Below, piece by piece: positions 36,509 to 48,872 of a stretch of DNA of 64,000 nucleotides. The notes beneath the pieces are model-generated. The model did not search any database, had not been told where the DNA came from, and saw only the letters and a program-made list of their open reading frames with translations. The stretch spans positions 620,001 through 684,000 of the forward strand of contig NZ_CP012622.1 of assembly GCF_001281045.1 (NCBI RefSeq), given 5' to 3'. Numbering within the stretch: the stretch's first letter is position 1; each line of letters opens with the position of its first letter. Made by a program: the position numbers and the translations under genes. Source of the DNA: Spiroplasma cantharicola. Its GTDB lineage: Bacteria > Bacillota_I > Bacilli_A > Mycoplasmatales > Mycoplasmataceae.

Positions 36509-37232
36509 GTACGCATTCAAATATTTGTAGAAACAGCATCTCCAAAGCTATATTTCTATATATTGATTTTGTTTTATCTAATTGATAATTAATTAAAGTT
36601 TTATCTGTAAAATTTATATCCAATTGAATATCTTGATTTGCAGTTGTAATTAAAAATCTTTTATTTTCTTCATTAGTTTCACACTCAAATATTTTTAGTA
36701 ATGAGCGATTATTACTTGAACAAACAATTAAAATTTCAAGCTCATTTTCACTATTTTTTACTGCATCTTTTCTATATTCTCAAGAAATAATTCTAACTAC
36801 TTTATTTAAATTAGCAAATAATTCTGAAATATACAAACTTGCATGTCTAATTTGATTTGAAGGATATAAATTTATAATTTTTACATCTTTAATTGCTTTT
36901 GCTAAATTTTCGATAAATAAACTATTTTCTATAATTCATTTTTGAATAGATTCAAATCTTTCAAAAGAACTAACTTTATTAACATTTTCAGTTCAACCAT
37001 AACGATCATACTCACTTTTTAAAATAAAAACTAATTCTCTGTATCCTGTACAACCAATTTTTTGAGAAAATTTGGTTATAGTTGATAATGAGACATAACA
37101 TTCTTTTGCAAGCTCTTCTTGATTTTTGAATTCCCCTTTTGCAAAGTTTTCTATAATTTTTTTAGCAATAATTTTAAAGTTTGTTTCTTCAACAGAATCA
37201 CTTAATTTTATTAATTTATTAATTGCTGTCAT
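36495..37232 (-). CDS. MurR/RpiR-family transcriptional regulator (module A)
   Basis: A 245-residue regulator: N-terminal helix-turn-helix (LAKECYVSLSTITKFSQKIG, about residues 41-60) and a C-terminal SIS-type sugar-phosphate-binding domain. Family members sense phosphosugars and control the genes next to them. It is followed, after the palindrome, by PTS copy 3 and a glucosidase, the likely targets. It is very similar to the regulator at 43832-44569. The ATG at 37232 (MTAINKLIKL) is preceded by AGGAAA at longer than usual spacing. Confidence 0.9.
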
Positions 37233-37276
37233 ATCATATCATTTCCTATTCATTCAAATTATATATTTAAATAAAA

Positions 37277-37316
37277 AAGTAAAATATTATATTTACTTAT
37301 GTAAAATATTTTACTT
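37277..37316 (-). terminator. Terminator after the second glucosidase of module B
   Basis: An AAGTAAAATATT (37277-37288) / AATATTTTACTT (37305-37316) hairpin followed by a T run on the minus strand, directly after the glucosidase stop. It also lies 45-84 bases upstream of the RpiR start and could hold an operator. Confidence 0.65.
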
Positions 37317-38768
37317 TTATATCTCCATAGTTTTAACAAATTTTTTAAATCAATCAAATGATTTTTTCTTAAATCTATCCCCAGTTCCTTTATGATAATC
37401 GTCATAATCAACAAAAATTAAACCATAACGTTTTGACATTTCATTTGACCCTGCACTAACAACGTCAATTGGAGTTCACATAGTATAACCAAATAAATTT
37501 ATTCCATCTTCAATTGCTAAACTCATTTGCTCAAAGTGTCTTGATAGATAATCAATTCGATAATCATCTTCAACAGTGTTTTTTTCATTTAATTTTTCTA
37601 AAACACCAATTCCATTTTCTGAAATAAATAAAGGGACATGATATCGATCTCACAATTGATTTAAAGTATATCTTAAACCAATGGGATCAATTTGTCATCC
37701 TCACTCTGATGCTTCTAAGAAAGGATTTTTACCAAGTTTCATTAAATTACCTTCAGTTAATTCACCTTCTTCTTTTGCAATTGTACTTGACATATAATAG
37801 CTAAATGAAATAAAGTCAACAGGATTATTTTTTAATAATTCATCATCACCTTTTTCTTTTATAATTTCAATATTATTGTCTTTAAAATATTTTAAAGAAT
37901 ATCAAGGGTATTCACCTTTAATCATTACATCATAGTAAAATAATTTTCTCATTAATTCCTTTTGTTGATTTTCAAAAACATTTATTGGATTACAATCTAA
38001 AGCATACGTAGTTGAATTAGCAAGCATACAACCAACTTGAATATTTTTAAATTTTTTAGAATACTCAACAACTTTTGCTTGTGCAATAAACTGATGATGT
38101 AAGTCTTGATAAGAAGAATTTATTTTTTCAAATACAGTTTTTTTAGTATTATCTTCTACAAAGAAAGCCCCCATTAAAACTGATAAATTTATTTCATTAA
38201 TTGGTAATCAGTATTTCACATATTCATTAAATTCATCGATAAGTACTTTGGCGTATTTAAAATACATATCAACTACTTGTCTATTTCTTCATCCACCGTG
38301 ATTTTGAACTATTGGAAATGGTGTATCAAAATGATTTATTGTAACCATTATTTCCAATCCCTGTTTTTTACATTCTTTAAATACATTTCTATAAAACTCT
38401 AATCCTTTTTGATTGGGTTCTTTTTCGTCACCATTTGGAAATATTCTTCCTCAAGCCACTGACATTCTAAATATTTTTAATCCTGCTTCTTTAAACAAAG
38501 CAATATCTTCTTTATATCTATTATAAAAATCTATTCCAAATCTTTTAGGATAATGTAAACCCTTTTTATTTTCAATTGAATCTAATAAATCCTGTTTTGT
38601 TAATTTTCTTGTTGCAGTTAAATCTTTCTTATCTTTTAATTCAATATAAGGAATCATTTCTAATAATGATAACGATTTTCCATCAACATCATAAGCTCCT
38701 TCTATTTGAGAAGCTGCTGTAGCTCCCCCTCAAAGGAAATCTTTTGGAAATTTTAATTTTTTTGCCAT
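37317..38768 (-). CDS. 6-phospho-beta-glucosidase, GH1, 483-aa class (copy 2)
   Basis: GH1 enzyme of the longer class, with an insertion at about residues 40-75 that the 467-aa copies lack. [19 protein letters not shown] at the N-terminus, acid/base Glu192 in PINEIN and nucleophile Glu384 in ISENG. Its ATG overlaps the stop of the preceding glucosidase by one base (TAATG), so the two are translated together. Two different GH1 types in one operon suggest two linkages or aglycones handled by one transporter. Most similar to the copy at 44661-46112. Confidence 0.92.
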
Positions 38769-40171
38769 TAAATATTTTCTCCATTTCTTTCTATTAGTTC
38801 CTTGTATCAAAAGAAACTATCTTTTCTGATTCTTTTCATATCTTTTTCATCAAATTCATCACGATTGACATAAACAAATCCATATCGTTTTGAAACTCCC
38901 TCGTGAGTTGAAACTAAATCAATTGCGCTTCAAGGCATATAACCAATCATTTCAACTCCATCAGAAATAGCTTCACTCATAGCTTTAATATGTTTTTGAT
39001 AATATTCAATTCTATAATTATCATGAATTTTTTCATCCTTTGTTAAAACTTCTTTTGCACCAATTCCATTTTCTGTTATCATAATTGGTAATTGGTATCT
39101 ATCATAAACTTCTCTTAAAGTATTTCTAAATCCAACATAATCAATTTCTCAACCATAATCAGTTTTTGGTAAGTTTTTATTTTTAACAGTTTTTCCTACA
39201 CCTGGAATAACAAGACCTGAGTGTTGATCTATCTTATTATCTAAGGTTTTTTTAATATCTTGAGCACTTACATATTCAACAGTCATTGTCGAATAATAAT
39301 TAAATGCAATAAAATCTGGTTTGGAATCTTTTAAAATTTCTTCTTCCTCTTTTGTAATAATTATCTCTTCTTTAATTTTTTTTAAGAAATTTTTAAATCA
39401 CGTTCCATATTCGCCTCTACAGACAATATCTAAAAATATTCAATTTCTTATTTGATCAAAATTTAGTTTTGCTAAATGATCTTCTGGTTTATTTGAATTT
39501 GCATAAACTGATGAAATATTTGGTGCGGGACCAATCTTTACATTTGGTAGCATTTTCTTACAAAGCCTAATTACTTTTGCCTGAGCTACATTTAAATTAT
39601 GCATAATTTGTCATTTACTTGCTTTTGATTTTTCTGAAATTACTCCAATAACTTGACCCACAAAAGCAAACATATTTAACTCATTTATAGTTAATCAATA
39701 TTTAACTTTTGAGCCATAATTTTCAAATAAAACTTTTGCATACAATTCAAATATATTTGAAAACTGATTGCTATCTAACCCGCCAATTTCTTCGATGAAT
39801 GTTGGAGTATCAAAATGAAATATTGTAACAACTGGTTCAATATTGTACTTTATAAGTTCATCAATTAAATCATTATAAAATTTAATTCCTTCAGGATTTA
39901 CATCCCCTTTAATATTTTTAATAATTCTTGGTCATGAGATTGAGAATCTATAAGATTTAAATCCCATCTCAGCCATTAAAGCAACATCTTCTTTTCAGTG
40001 GTTATAGTGATCTGTTGCTACTTTAAACCCTGTAATACCTTTTGGATAATTTTTTCTTTCATCAAATTTATCCATTATCGATGGAACTTTTCCTCCTTGA
40101 TTTATTGCTCCTTCAAATTGGTATGCACTACTTGAAGCACCCCATAAGAAATTTTTTGGAAATTTATTCAT
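38768..40171 (-). CDS. 6-phospho-beta-glucosidase, GH1, 467-aa class (copy 3)
   Basis: A 467-residue paralog of the 32245-33648 enzyme; side by side the N-terminal third differs at roughly one residue in seven. Acid/base Glu in TINELN and nucleophile Glu in ITENGIG are present. AGGAGG precedes the ATG at 40171, and this ribosome site lies within the end of the ROK gene, with an 8-base gene overlap. The stop overlaps the next ATG. It belongs to the tight operon PTS-ROK-BGL-BGL. Confidence 0.92.
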
Positions 40172-41102
40172 TATTTTTTTCCTCCTTTGTTAAGAAATAT
40201 AACCCGCCATAGCAAGCTGCTTGATTTTTTAAAATAGATACATCAAATTTTGACTCTATATTTTCACATGTGTACATAAGCTTCTTATCTCAGTAAAAAT
40301 TTTTGTGTTTTGTTAATTTTTGCTTAATCATTTCAATAAATTGTTCGTTGGAACTAACTCCCCCACCAATAGTTAATAAGTCAAAGTCTAAAATATAATT
40401 TAAATTTATTATTAACTTAGCTAAGTGAGAAGTAAAATCATCCATCATTTCAATAACTAATTTATCATTTGAGTTATATAACTCAAAGAATTCTTCTCCT
40501 GTTATTTTTTTTCCTGTTCTCATTAAATACTTAATTAAAGCAGTCCCCATTCCTGTATCAAAAGTTATAGTTGCTGGGTCTGTTTTATTTAAACTACTAT
40601 ACATTTTACCTATTTCACCAGCTTGAAATGTATTTCCATTAAAAAGCTCTCTATTAATTATAATTCCACATCCAATTGCCGTTCCAATTGTTAAGTGAAT
40701 CATATTTATTATTTTAGAATTATTTTTAATTCTTTCATTATACTCCCCTAACACTGCAGCTTTAGCATCATTTAAAAGAACAAATTTATTTAATTTAGAA
40801 TACTTACTAAAATATTTAATTAAATCAATATCAACATCTTTGATTGCTGATTCACTAAGTACTCTTTTATTTTTTGTATCAATAATTCCAGGTAAGCATA
40901 TTGCTAAATTAAATTTTTCAGATTCCTGGTCAAGTACTTTTGATATTTCAGATAATACATCTACAAATGAAGTTCGAAGATCTTCTAAGTTTTTTGAACT
41001 TGCTATTGTATAATTTATTCAAAAACTTTTAGTTACTTTATTATTTTTAAAGATAATACATTTTGTAGATGTTCCCCCAATGTCAAAGCAATAATTATAC
41101 AT
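40164..41102 (-). CDS. ROK-family sugar kinase (module B)
   Basis: A 312-residue kinase with the ATP phosphate motif FDIGGTSTK at the N-terminus, LTIGTAIGCGIIIN in the middle and the ROK block FQAGEIGKM. No helix-turn-helix, so it is an enzyme rather than a NagC-type regulator, and the Cys-rich zinc loop of many ROK kinases is absent. Likely to phosphorylate glucose released by glucosidase action or a beta-glucoside itself, as BglK does in Listeria; the substrate is not shown by sequence. AGGTGAG lies inside the PTS gene, which it overlaps by 8 bases. Confidence 0.85.
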
Positions 41103-43749
41103 TTAAACTCACCTGACTTTTATGTGTTACTTTATTTTTCTTTAACTCATGAATCTTTTCATTTAAATTAATTTTAGGAACTTTATTTTCAAGTAAACCA
41201 TAATATATTTGAACACTGTTTAAATTATTGAATATTATAGGTTCTAAATCTTTAATAACATCTTTTTTTAAAAAATTCAATTCATTTAATTTACTCATAA
41301 TTTGCTTCTCAATATTTGAAATATTTTTATTTAATTTTTCTAAATCAATTAATTTATATTGTTGATCAATTTTTGATTTTAATAAATTAATTTCTTGAGA
41401 ATTATCAATTTGATTATATTTTTGCATATACAAATTTGCTAAATCAAATTTTTTCTTACTTATTAAGGCTTTACCTTTAATAAGTATTTTTTCTTTTGTA
41501 ATCTCTTCATTTTCTAATAATGTACTTAATCTTACTTTATACTTTAATCATGCTTGTATATTTTTTTCAATAATTTTTATAAATTGCAAATTTTCTTTGT
41601 CTAAAATATTTGTAATTTCATTTAAATCTTTTTTTAATTTTAAAGAATCAGGTTTACTTAAATTTAATTCTAAAACTGTTAATAATTTTAATTTATTAAT
41701 TGTCTTATTTAATAAAGTCTTCTCAGTTGCTCTTTCTTTATATGACATCATACTAAATAATATTGATGTTGATATTGCCACTGAACAAGATAATAAATAA
41801 AATGAACCATTAAGAGTGGGATTTAGTTTTCCTACTCCTCCATATATTGGTTCAGAGAAGAAACCAATTGCTTCAAATACTCCAATCCCACTTTGTGCTC
41901 TTTGTGTAACACCAAGAATATTTGCAAAAGCCCCAGCTATAAATGCACCACATACCCCTGAAATTAAAGGTCTTTTTTTAGGTAAATTTATACCATAAAG
42001 AATTGGCTCTGTAATTCCAAGTAAACCTGCAGGAAGCATTCCTATTCCCTGTTTTTTTAATTTTGCATTTTGTGTAATTAGGATAACTCCAACTAAAGCT
42101 CCAACTTGTGATCAAACTGAAATTGAACCAGCTATACCATAAACTGTTTGACCACCAGTTGTTGGTGATAATAAATCAAGAAATGAAATTAAACCTAACA
42201 TCATATGTAATCCGAAAATAACTGCTACTTGTCACATAGCAACAAATATACCAACACCAATACCTAATGGTATTTTTCCTATATAGAACATTGATGAACC
42301 AAATAAAGTTTCAACAAAGTTTCAAATTATTCCATAACCAAAGAATGATAATGGAGCTACTATAATAATTACAATAAATGGTCTAAACATTAATTCTAAA
42401 GCAATTGGAATTACTTTTTTTAAATGAGTGTCTAAAATTTTTGCAGTGTATATAGCTGCAACAATAACAAAGACCTTTGTGTTCATTGCATTTACTTTAA
42501 TTTTTGTTATTTGATCTAACATTGGATTACCAGTATCAATTGTTCCCAAATCAAATAATAAAAAATCATTTCCAAGTCCCATACTTCCACCATCACCAAA
42601 CATTAAAGGACAGCAGAGAATAAGTCCAAGTGCAACTCCCATTATGCCCTCTAATTTAAAGTAATTTGCAGCAGATACAGCTATCATAATTCCCATAAAA
42701 TAAGTTGTCGTTTTTCCCATTGCAAATAACATTATTCACCCTATTGAAGCATCTTTAAATAAAACATCATTAGCACCTGGATTTTCACTTAGTTTAAAAA
42801 CAATATTTGGCATTACTCCTGTTTGCATTAAAATAGCTATAATTGCTTGAATTAACCCAACACCAACCATTATAGGAATTATTTTAACCATAATTGCTGA
42901 AAACATAGCTAAAAATCTTCTTGCTAATGGAATTTTTGTATTATTAATTCCTAAAGAAGCTCTTATAGCCAAAGATTCATTATTCAATTTAATAACTTCT
43001 TCTTTTAATTTATAAACGTCTTGACCAATTACAACTTGTAGTTCATTTCCATTTCAAACTGTTCCTTTTACAAGTGACAATCTTTTTATTTCATCAACAT
43101 TTACAAGTTCCTTATTTTTTACACTAAATCTAAGTCTAGTCATACAATTATATACTTCATTGTAATTTGATGAGCTTCCTATAAATTTATTAATTGAAGC
43201 TGCACATTTTTCATACTTATTTGACATATTGAAGAATTCAATAGGATCAGTTATACTTTTAAGATCCTGTTCTTTTTTTTCTTCTTTAAATTCATAATCA
43301 ATTGTACAAATTAAATCTCCTTGTTTTACTTTACCTAACTTCAAGTCATTTATTTTATAGTCAGTTAAACTATTAATTTCAAAAACTATTGGAGTTTCAA
43401 TCGACAATTTTTTTTGCTTTAATAATTCCAGATCTACATTAAAAATATTATTTTCTTTGGTCACGTTATCGCCTACTTTTAAAGTAGTTGTAAATCCCGT
43501 TCCATTTAATGCTATTGTATCCATTCCACAATGAATTAAAAATTGCAATCCCTCAATATCAAAACCATATGCATGATAAGTATCAAATATCATAGTTACT
43601 GTTGCATTATCAAAAAAACCTTTAAAGTTATTCGAATTTGGAATAATAACTAATCCATCGCCTAGCATACGATCTGCAAACATTGAATCATTACAATCTT
43701 GAATATTTTTTATTTCACCATCAACTGGTGAATACAAGCTTATTTTCAT
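41095..43749 (-). CDS. PTS beta-glucoside-type enzyme IIABC with C-terminal extension (copy 4)
   Basis: 884 residues, IIA (FLIHCGMDTIAL), IIB (NCMTRLRF), IIC (GITEPILYGINLP) and the coiled-coil tail. It leads the four-gene operon PTS-ROK-BGL-BGL and follows an RpiR regulator. It is closest to copy 3 over its whole length and in the upstream leader, so the two modules arose by duplication. AAGGGGA precedes the ATG at 43749; an open extension to 43857 lacks a ribosome site. Confidence 0.9.
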
Positions 43750-43816
43750 ATATTTTCCCCTTACAGTAATATTTTCCATAAAATTAAGAAAAAATAAATA
43801 TTTTTCCACTATAAAG

Positions 43817-43845
43817 AAAATACTTTCTAAATTAGAAAGTATTTT
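43817..43845. promoter_or_regulatory. Palindromic element upstream of PTS copy 4
   Basis: AAAATACTTTC (43817-43827) and GAAAGTATTTT (43835-43845), 68-96 bases upstream of the PTS start, the same half-sites and distance as before copy 3. It overlaps the RpiR stop codon. Confidence 0.6.
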
Positions 43846-44569
43846 TAATATGTTCAAATATGTGTAAAAACAACATTTCCAAAGCTATATTTCTATAAAT
43901 AGACTTTGATTTATCAAATTGGTAATTAATTAATATTTTGTCAGTAAAATCTACATCTAATTGAATGTCTTGACTTGCAGTTGTAATTAAAAATTTTTTA
44001 TTTTTTTCATTAGTTTCATCTTCATATGTTTTTATTATTGAATTATTGTTACTTGAGCAAATAATTAAAATTTCAAGTTCATTTTCATCATTTTTAACAG
44101 TATTTTTTATATACTCAGATGAAATAACTCTAACTATTTTATTTAAATTATCAAATAATTCTATGATGTATGCACTAGCATGTCTGATTTGATTTGAAGG
44201 ATATAAATTTATAATTTTCACTTCCTTAATTGCTTGGGTAATTTTTTCAATAAATAAACTATTTTCTATAATTCATTTTTGAATAGAATCAAATCTTTCT
44301 AAAGAGCTAACTTTATTTACATTTTCAGTTCAGCCATAGTGGTCATATTCATTTTTTAAAATAAAGATTAATTCTCTATAGCCTGCACAACCAATTTTTT
44401 GACTAAATTTTGTTATAGTTGATAATGAAACGTAACATTGTTTTGCAAGATCTTCTTGATTTTTGAATTCTCCTTTTGCAAAGTTATCTATAATTTTTTT
44501 AGCAATAGCTTTAAAGTTTGTCTCTTCAACAGAATCACTTAATTTTATCAATTTATTAATTACTGTCAT
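43832..44569 (-). CDS. MurR/RpiR-family transcriptional regulator (module B)
   Basis: 245 residues, same layout and length as the regulator at 36495-37232: helix-turn-helix (LAKQCYVSLSTITKFSQKIG) and a SIS-like domain. AAGGAC precedes the ATG at 44569. It precedes the PTS-ROK-BGL-BGL operon, which it probably controls through the palindrome at 43817-43845. The nearly identical recognition helix in both regulators suggests cross-regulation. Confidence 0.9.
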
Positions 44570-44660
44570 TTTTTTTGTCCTTTTTTTCCTACTAATTAAA
44601 ATTATATATTTGAATAAAAAAAAGTAAATAATATATTTACTTATGAAAAATATTTTACTT

Positions 44661-46112
<1,452 letters not shown>

Positions 46113-46181
46113 ACTTCTTTTCTCCTTTATCAATATTTTGCCTTAATAAAAATAAAATAAATCTATTTTTATTTTAAATAT

Positions 46182-46206
46182 AGTACTTTACAATTTGTAA
46201 AGTACT
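46182..46206. promoter_or_regulatory. Palindromic element upstream of glucosidase copy 4
   Basis: AGTACTTTACAA and its exact complement around a single central T, 70-94 bases before the glucosidase start and three bases past the RpiR stop. Same position as the elements before the PTS genes, but with a changed half-site, which fits its more divergent regulator. Confidence 0.6.
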
Positions 46207-46208
46207 TA

Positions 46209-46934
46209 CTATATTTTTTTAAAAATATAAAAAAATAGCATATGAAGTACAACTTCTCTTGATGAAAATTGTGAATTATCCAATGAATAATCTACTGTCA
46301 TTTTTTTTGTAAATTTAAAATTTAATTTATCAATTTGTTTATCTGAGGAAATTAAAAAATTAGTATAATTTTCGTCATAAGCTTTTGAAAAATTATCAAT
46401 TAAAGTATCGTTATCTCTACCAGTCAATATTAATAAATTAAACCCCTTTTCATTATTTTTTTTAGCTTTAAATCTAAATTCATTATTCAAAACTGTAACA
46501 TTTTTTTCATATTCATATAGCATATTTGCAAAATATCTTGAAGATTCATTTGCTTGATATGATGTATAAATATTAATAAAATCGCTTTCCCTAATTTTTT
46601 CACACACAGTATTTATAAAATCCTCATTTAAATGAATTCATTTTTCAATTGATTGAAAAATTTCGAAAGTTTCCATTTTCTCTTTTCTTTCATAATCAAG
46701 TTTTCTTCATTCATTTTTCATTTTAAAATTTAATTCTCTAAAACCAGAGAATCCCATTTTTTTGGCAAACTTGGTAATAGTTGAAATTGATACAAAAGTT
46801 TGTGCAGCTAATTCCTCTTGATCACAAAATATTGCCCTGTCAGCATTTTCTAATATTCTTTTTGCTATTATTTTAAAAGTTGTATCTTCAAATTCCTTGC
46901 TAATGATTTTTAAATTATCAAACACATATGTCAT
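46209..46934 (-). CDS. MurR/RpiR-family transcriptional regulator (module C)
   Basis: 241 residues with helix-turn-helix (LAAQTFVSISTITKFAKKMG) and a SIS-like domain. Clearly more distant from the other two regulators. It precedes glucosidase copy 4, its likely target. Starts MTYVFDNLKI at 46934; no strong ribosome site is visible. Confidence 0.88.
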
Positions 46935-47034
46935 TAGTTTTACCTATGAAATTTTTTTCTTTCTATATATCTAATAATAAATATAAAAAAAAAAAAAAAA
47001 TATTTAATTTTAAACAAAAAAAGTTTTTTAACTT

Positions 47035-47519
47035 TTATTTAAATCAAAATATTTTTTTTACATCAATTATTCTTTGATTTAAACTACCTCTATATAAAAT
47101 ATTTGGGTCATATAACTCTTTAATAAATCTCCCCTGAATTAAAGTATCAATTTCTAGCAGTCTTGATACATGGTAATATCCTTTTCATTACAACTATTTT
47201 TTAAAATCAATTCTTTAATTGTAAAGCTTGTATATAATTAAATACTTAGTCCAGTTTCTTGCTTTATTTTTTAAATAAAGGGTAATAATTCAATTGTGCT
47301 AAACATTGGATCACCCCGCTAAAAGTAACTCCCCTCAGCAATGAGTTTGATTTTATTTCAGAAATAATTTCAGTTTCATATTCTTTATCAAAATTTCGCC
47401 CTATTTTTAAATTTCAACTCAAGATATTATGGCAACCACAACACACATGTAAGCAACCTGCAATGTAAATAACCAGGTCCATCACTAATTGTTTCTTTAT
47501 AAATTTTAAATATTTTCAT
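47035..47519 (-). pseudogene. nrdG: Remnant of anaerobic ribonucleotide reductase activating protein
   Basis: Pieces in different frames match NrdG in order: MKIFKIYKETISDGPG, then YIAGCLHVCCGCHN (the CX3CX2C radical-SAM cysteines), ISEIKSNSLLRGVTFSG, GDPMFS after a frameshift, and the C-terminal block DTLIQGRFIKELYDPN with FRGS-like YRGSLNQRIIDVKK. At least three frame changes and several TAA/TAG stops separate them. An intact NrdG would be about 155-160 residues, which the 485-base span fits. The enzyme makes the glycyl radical of the oxygen-sensitive class III reductase; here it cannot be made. Confidence 0.8.
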
Positions 47520-47646
47520 TAATTTTATAATAAACTGGTATATGATTTAAGTTTCTAAAATATTCTCTATCAGTAACACCTTCAACTACACCAAAAACTT
47601 TTTTAGTTTCCTTTACTGTAATTAGTAACTAATTCTTTTTTCATAG
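47506..47646 (-). pseudogene. nrdD: Fragment of anaerobic ribonucleoside-triphosphate reductase
   Basis: About 47 codons, with one stop, encode KKVFGVVEGVTDREYF and RNLNHIPVYYKI, which match a block in the C-terminal half of NrdD. The rest of the gene, including the glycyl-radical site, is missing. It directly precedes the nrdG remnant, the usual gene order. Confidence 0.65.
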
Positions 47647-47800
47647 AGCAATATCCTTAAAATATTTTTTTATAAATATAAAACTAAACTTTTATATTTA
47701 GTTGTGAATTAATACTTTCAAAATAAATTAAAAAATCAATAAAGACTTATAATAATATAATAAAAAATCTTAATTAAAATATAGCACCCCTATATTATTT

Positions 47801-47853
47801 ATATATGAAAGTAAAAAACCTTATTAATAATAAGGTTTTTTACTTTCATATAT
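47801..47853. terminator. Perfect 25-base-pair hairpin after the ROK gene
   Basis: Arms 47801-47825 and 47829-47853 are exactly complementary with a three-base loop. The inner part (AACCTTATT with six T after it) is a bidirectional terminator; the outer arms extend it unusually far. Confidence 0.7.
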
Positions 47854-47871
47854 AATTTTATGTAAATCAAT

Positions 47872-48843
47872 TTAACTTTTTAAAATCTTTGCTAGAACTC
47901 CAAAACAGCCAGCTTTATTTTCTAAATTACTTTTTATTATATTTATATTTTCAATTGGTGAAAAATTTTGAAATAATAAAATATAATTTTTCGCCTTTTG
48001 AATTATGGTATCTAAAAATTTACTATTCGAACTTATTCCTCCACCAATAGTAATCGCATCAAAATCCATTAGAAAATTTAATGATACTAAATATTTAGTT
48101 AAACTAGTTGTTCATATATCAAAAATATCAACTGCCATTTGATCATTTTTTTCAACTAAGCTCATGAATTTTTTACCATCAATTAAATTTTTCTTTTTGG
48201 CACTATCTTTTGCTTTAGCTGTTATTACATTTTCAATTGGGGCAACTTTACCTAGTTCAATTGAATCATTATATCTCTTTAAATTTGCACCCGTAGAAGT
48301 GCTTTGAACAATTAAATTAATATCAGGTCTATCAAAGTTAGCAAAGAGTTTAGATAGCTCTCCTGCTCCCCCTTTAAAACCTTTATAAATTTTACCATTA
48401 ATAATAATTCCCCCACCAAGTCCTGTTCCTACAGTGACATGAAGCATATTTTTATATTTTTTATTCTGACCAAAATAATATTCTCCATAAGCAGCAGATT
48501 TTGCATCATTTTCAATTTCAAAAGTTTCAATATTTTTAAATTCAGCAAAAAAATCTTTTAAATTAATTTCTTTAATATTAGTTAAAGATGATTCAGATAA
48601 TATTTTGTATTTTTTTGAATCAATAATTCCTGGAATACTTATTCCTAAATTAATTTTAATATCTCTTGGCAAATCCCTTTTGATTAGTTCAAAAACATAA
48701 TTTGCATCTAATTGTCATGCATTTGCTCTTTTTTGATTATCATATTCTATAACACCTTCTGATAATATTTTTTGATTATCATCGATGATTATTTTTTTAA
48801 TACTTAATCCTCCAATGTCATATAAGTAGTTAGTGTTTTTCAT
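47872..48843 (-). CDS. ROK-family sugar kinase (sulfated-sugar module)
   Basis: A 323-residue ROK kinase: YDIGGLSIKK at the N-terminus (Leu in place of the usual Thr), HVTVGTGLGGGIIIN and FKGGAGELSKL. No helix-turn-helix and no Cys-rich zinc loop. It is last in the line TauE-sulfatase-PTS-ROK, 29 bases after the PTS stop. I infer that it phosphorylates a sugar released in this pathway. The Thr-to-Leu change is worth noting, but the rest of the nucleotide fold looks intact. Confidence 0.82.
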
Positions 48844-48872
48844 AAATTAATATTCCCATTTCTTTTTTAAAG

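Noticed and set aside
36412-36520. Longer N-terminus for PTS copy 3 starting at 36520 (and likewise 43857 for copy 4)
   Set aside because: The frame is open, but there is no ribosome site, the region runs through the palindrome and regulator end, and copies 1 and 2 have no matching extension. The starts at 36412 and 43749 have good ribosome sites.
47035-47519. Functional nrdG with programmed frameshifts
   Set aside because: Several frame changes and TAA/TAG stops within 485 bases, and its partner nrdD is reduced to a fragment. Decay is far more likely.
47872-48843. ROK protein as a NagC-type repressor
   Set aside because: No N-terminal helix-turn-helix is present; the protein starts directly with the nucleotide-binding motif.
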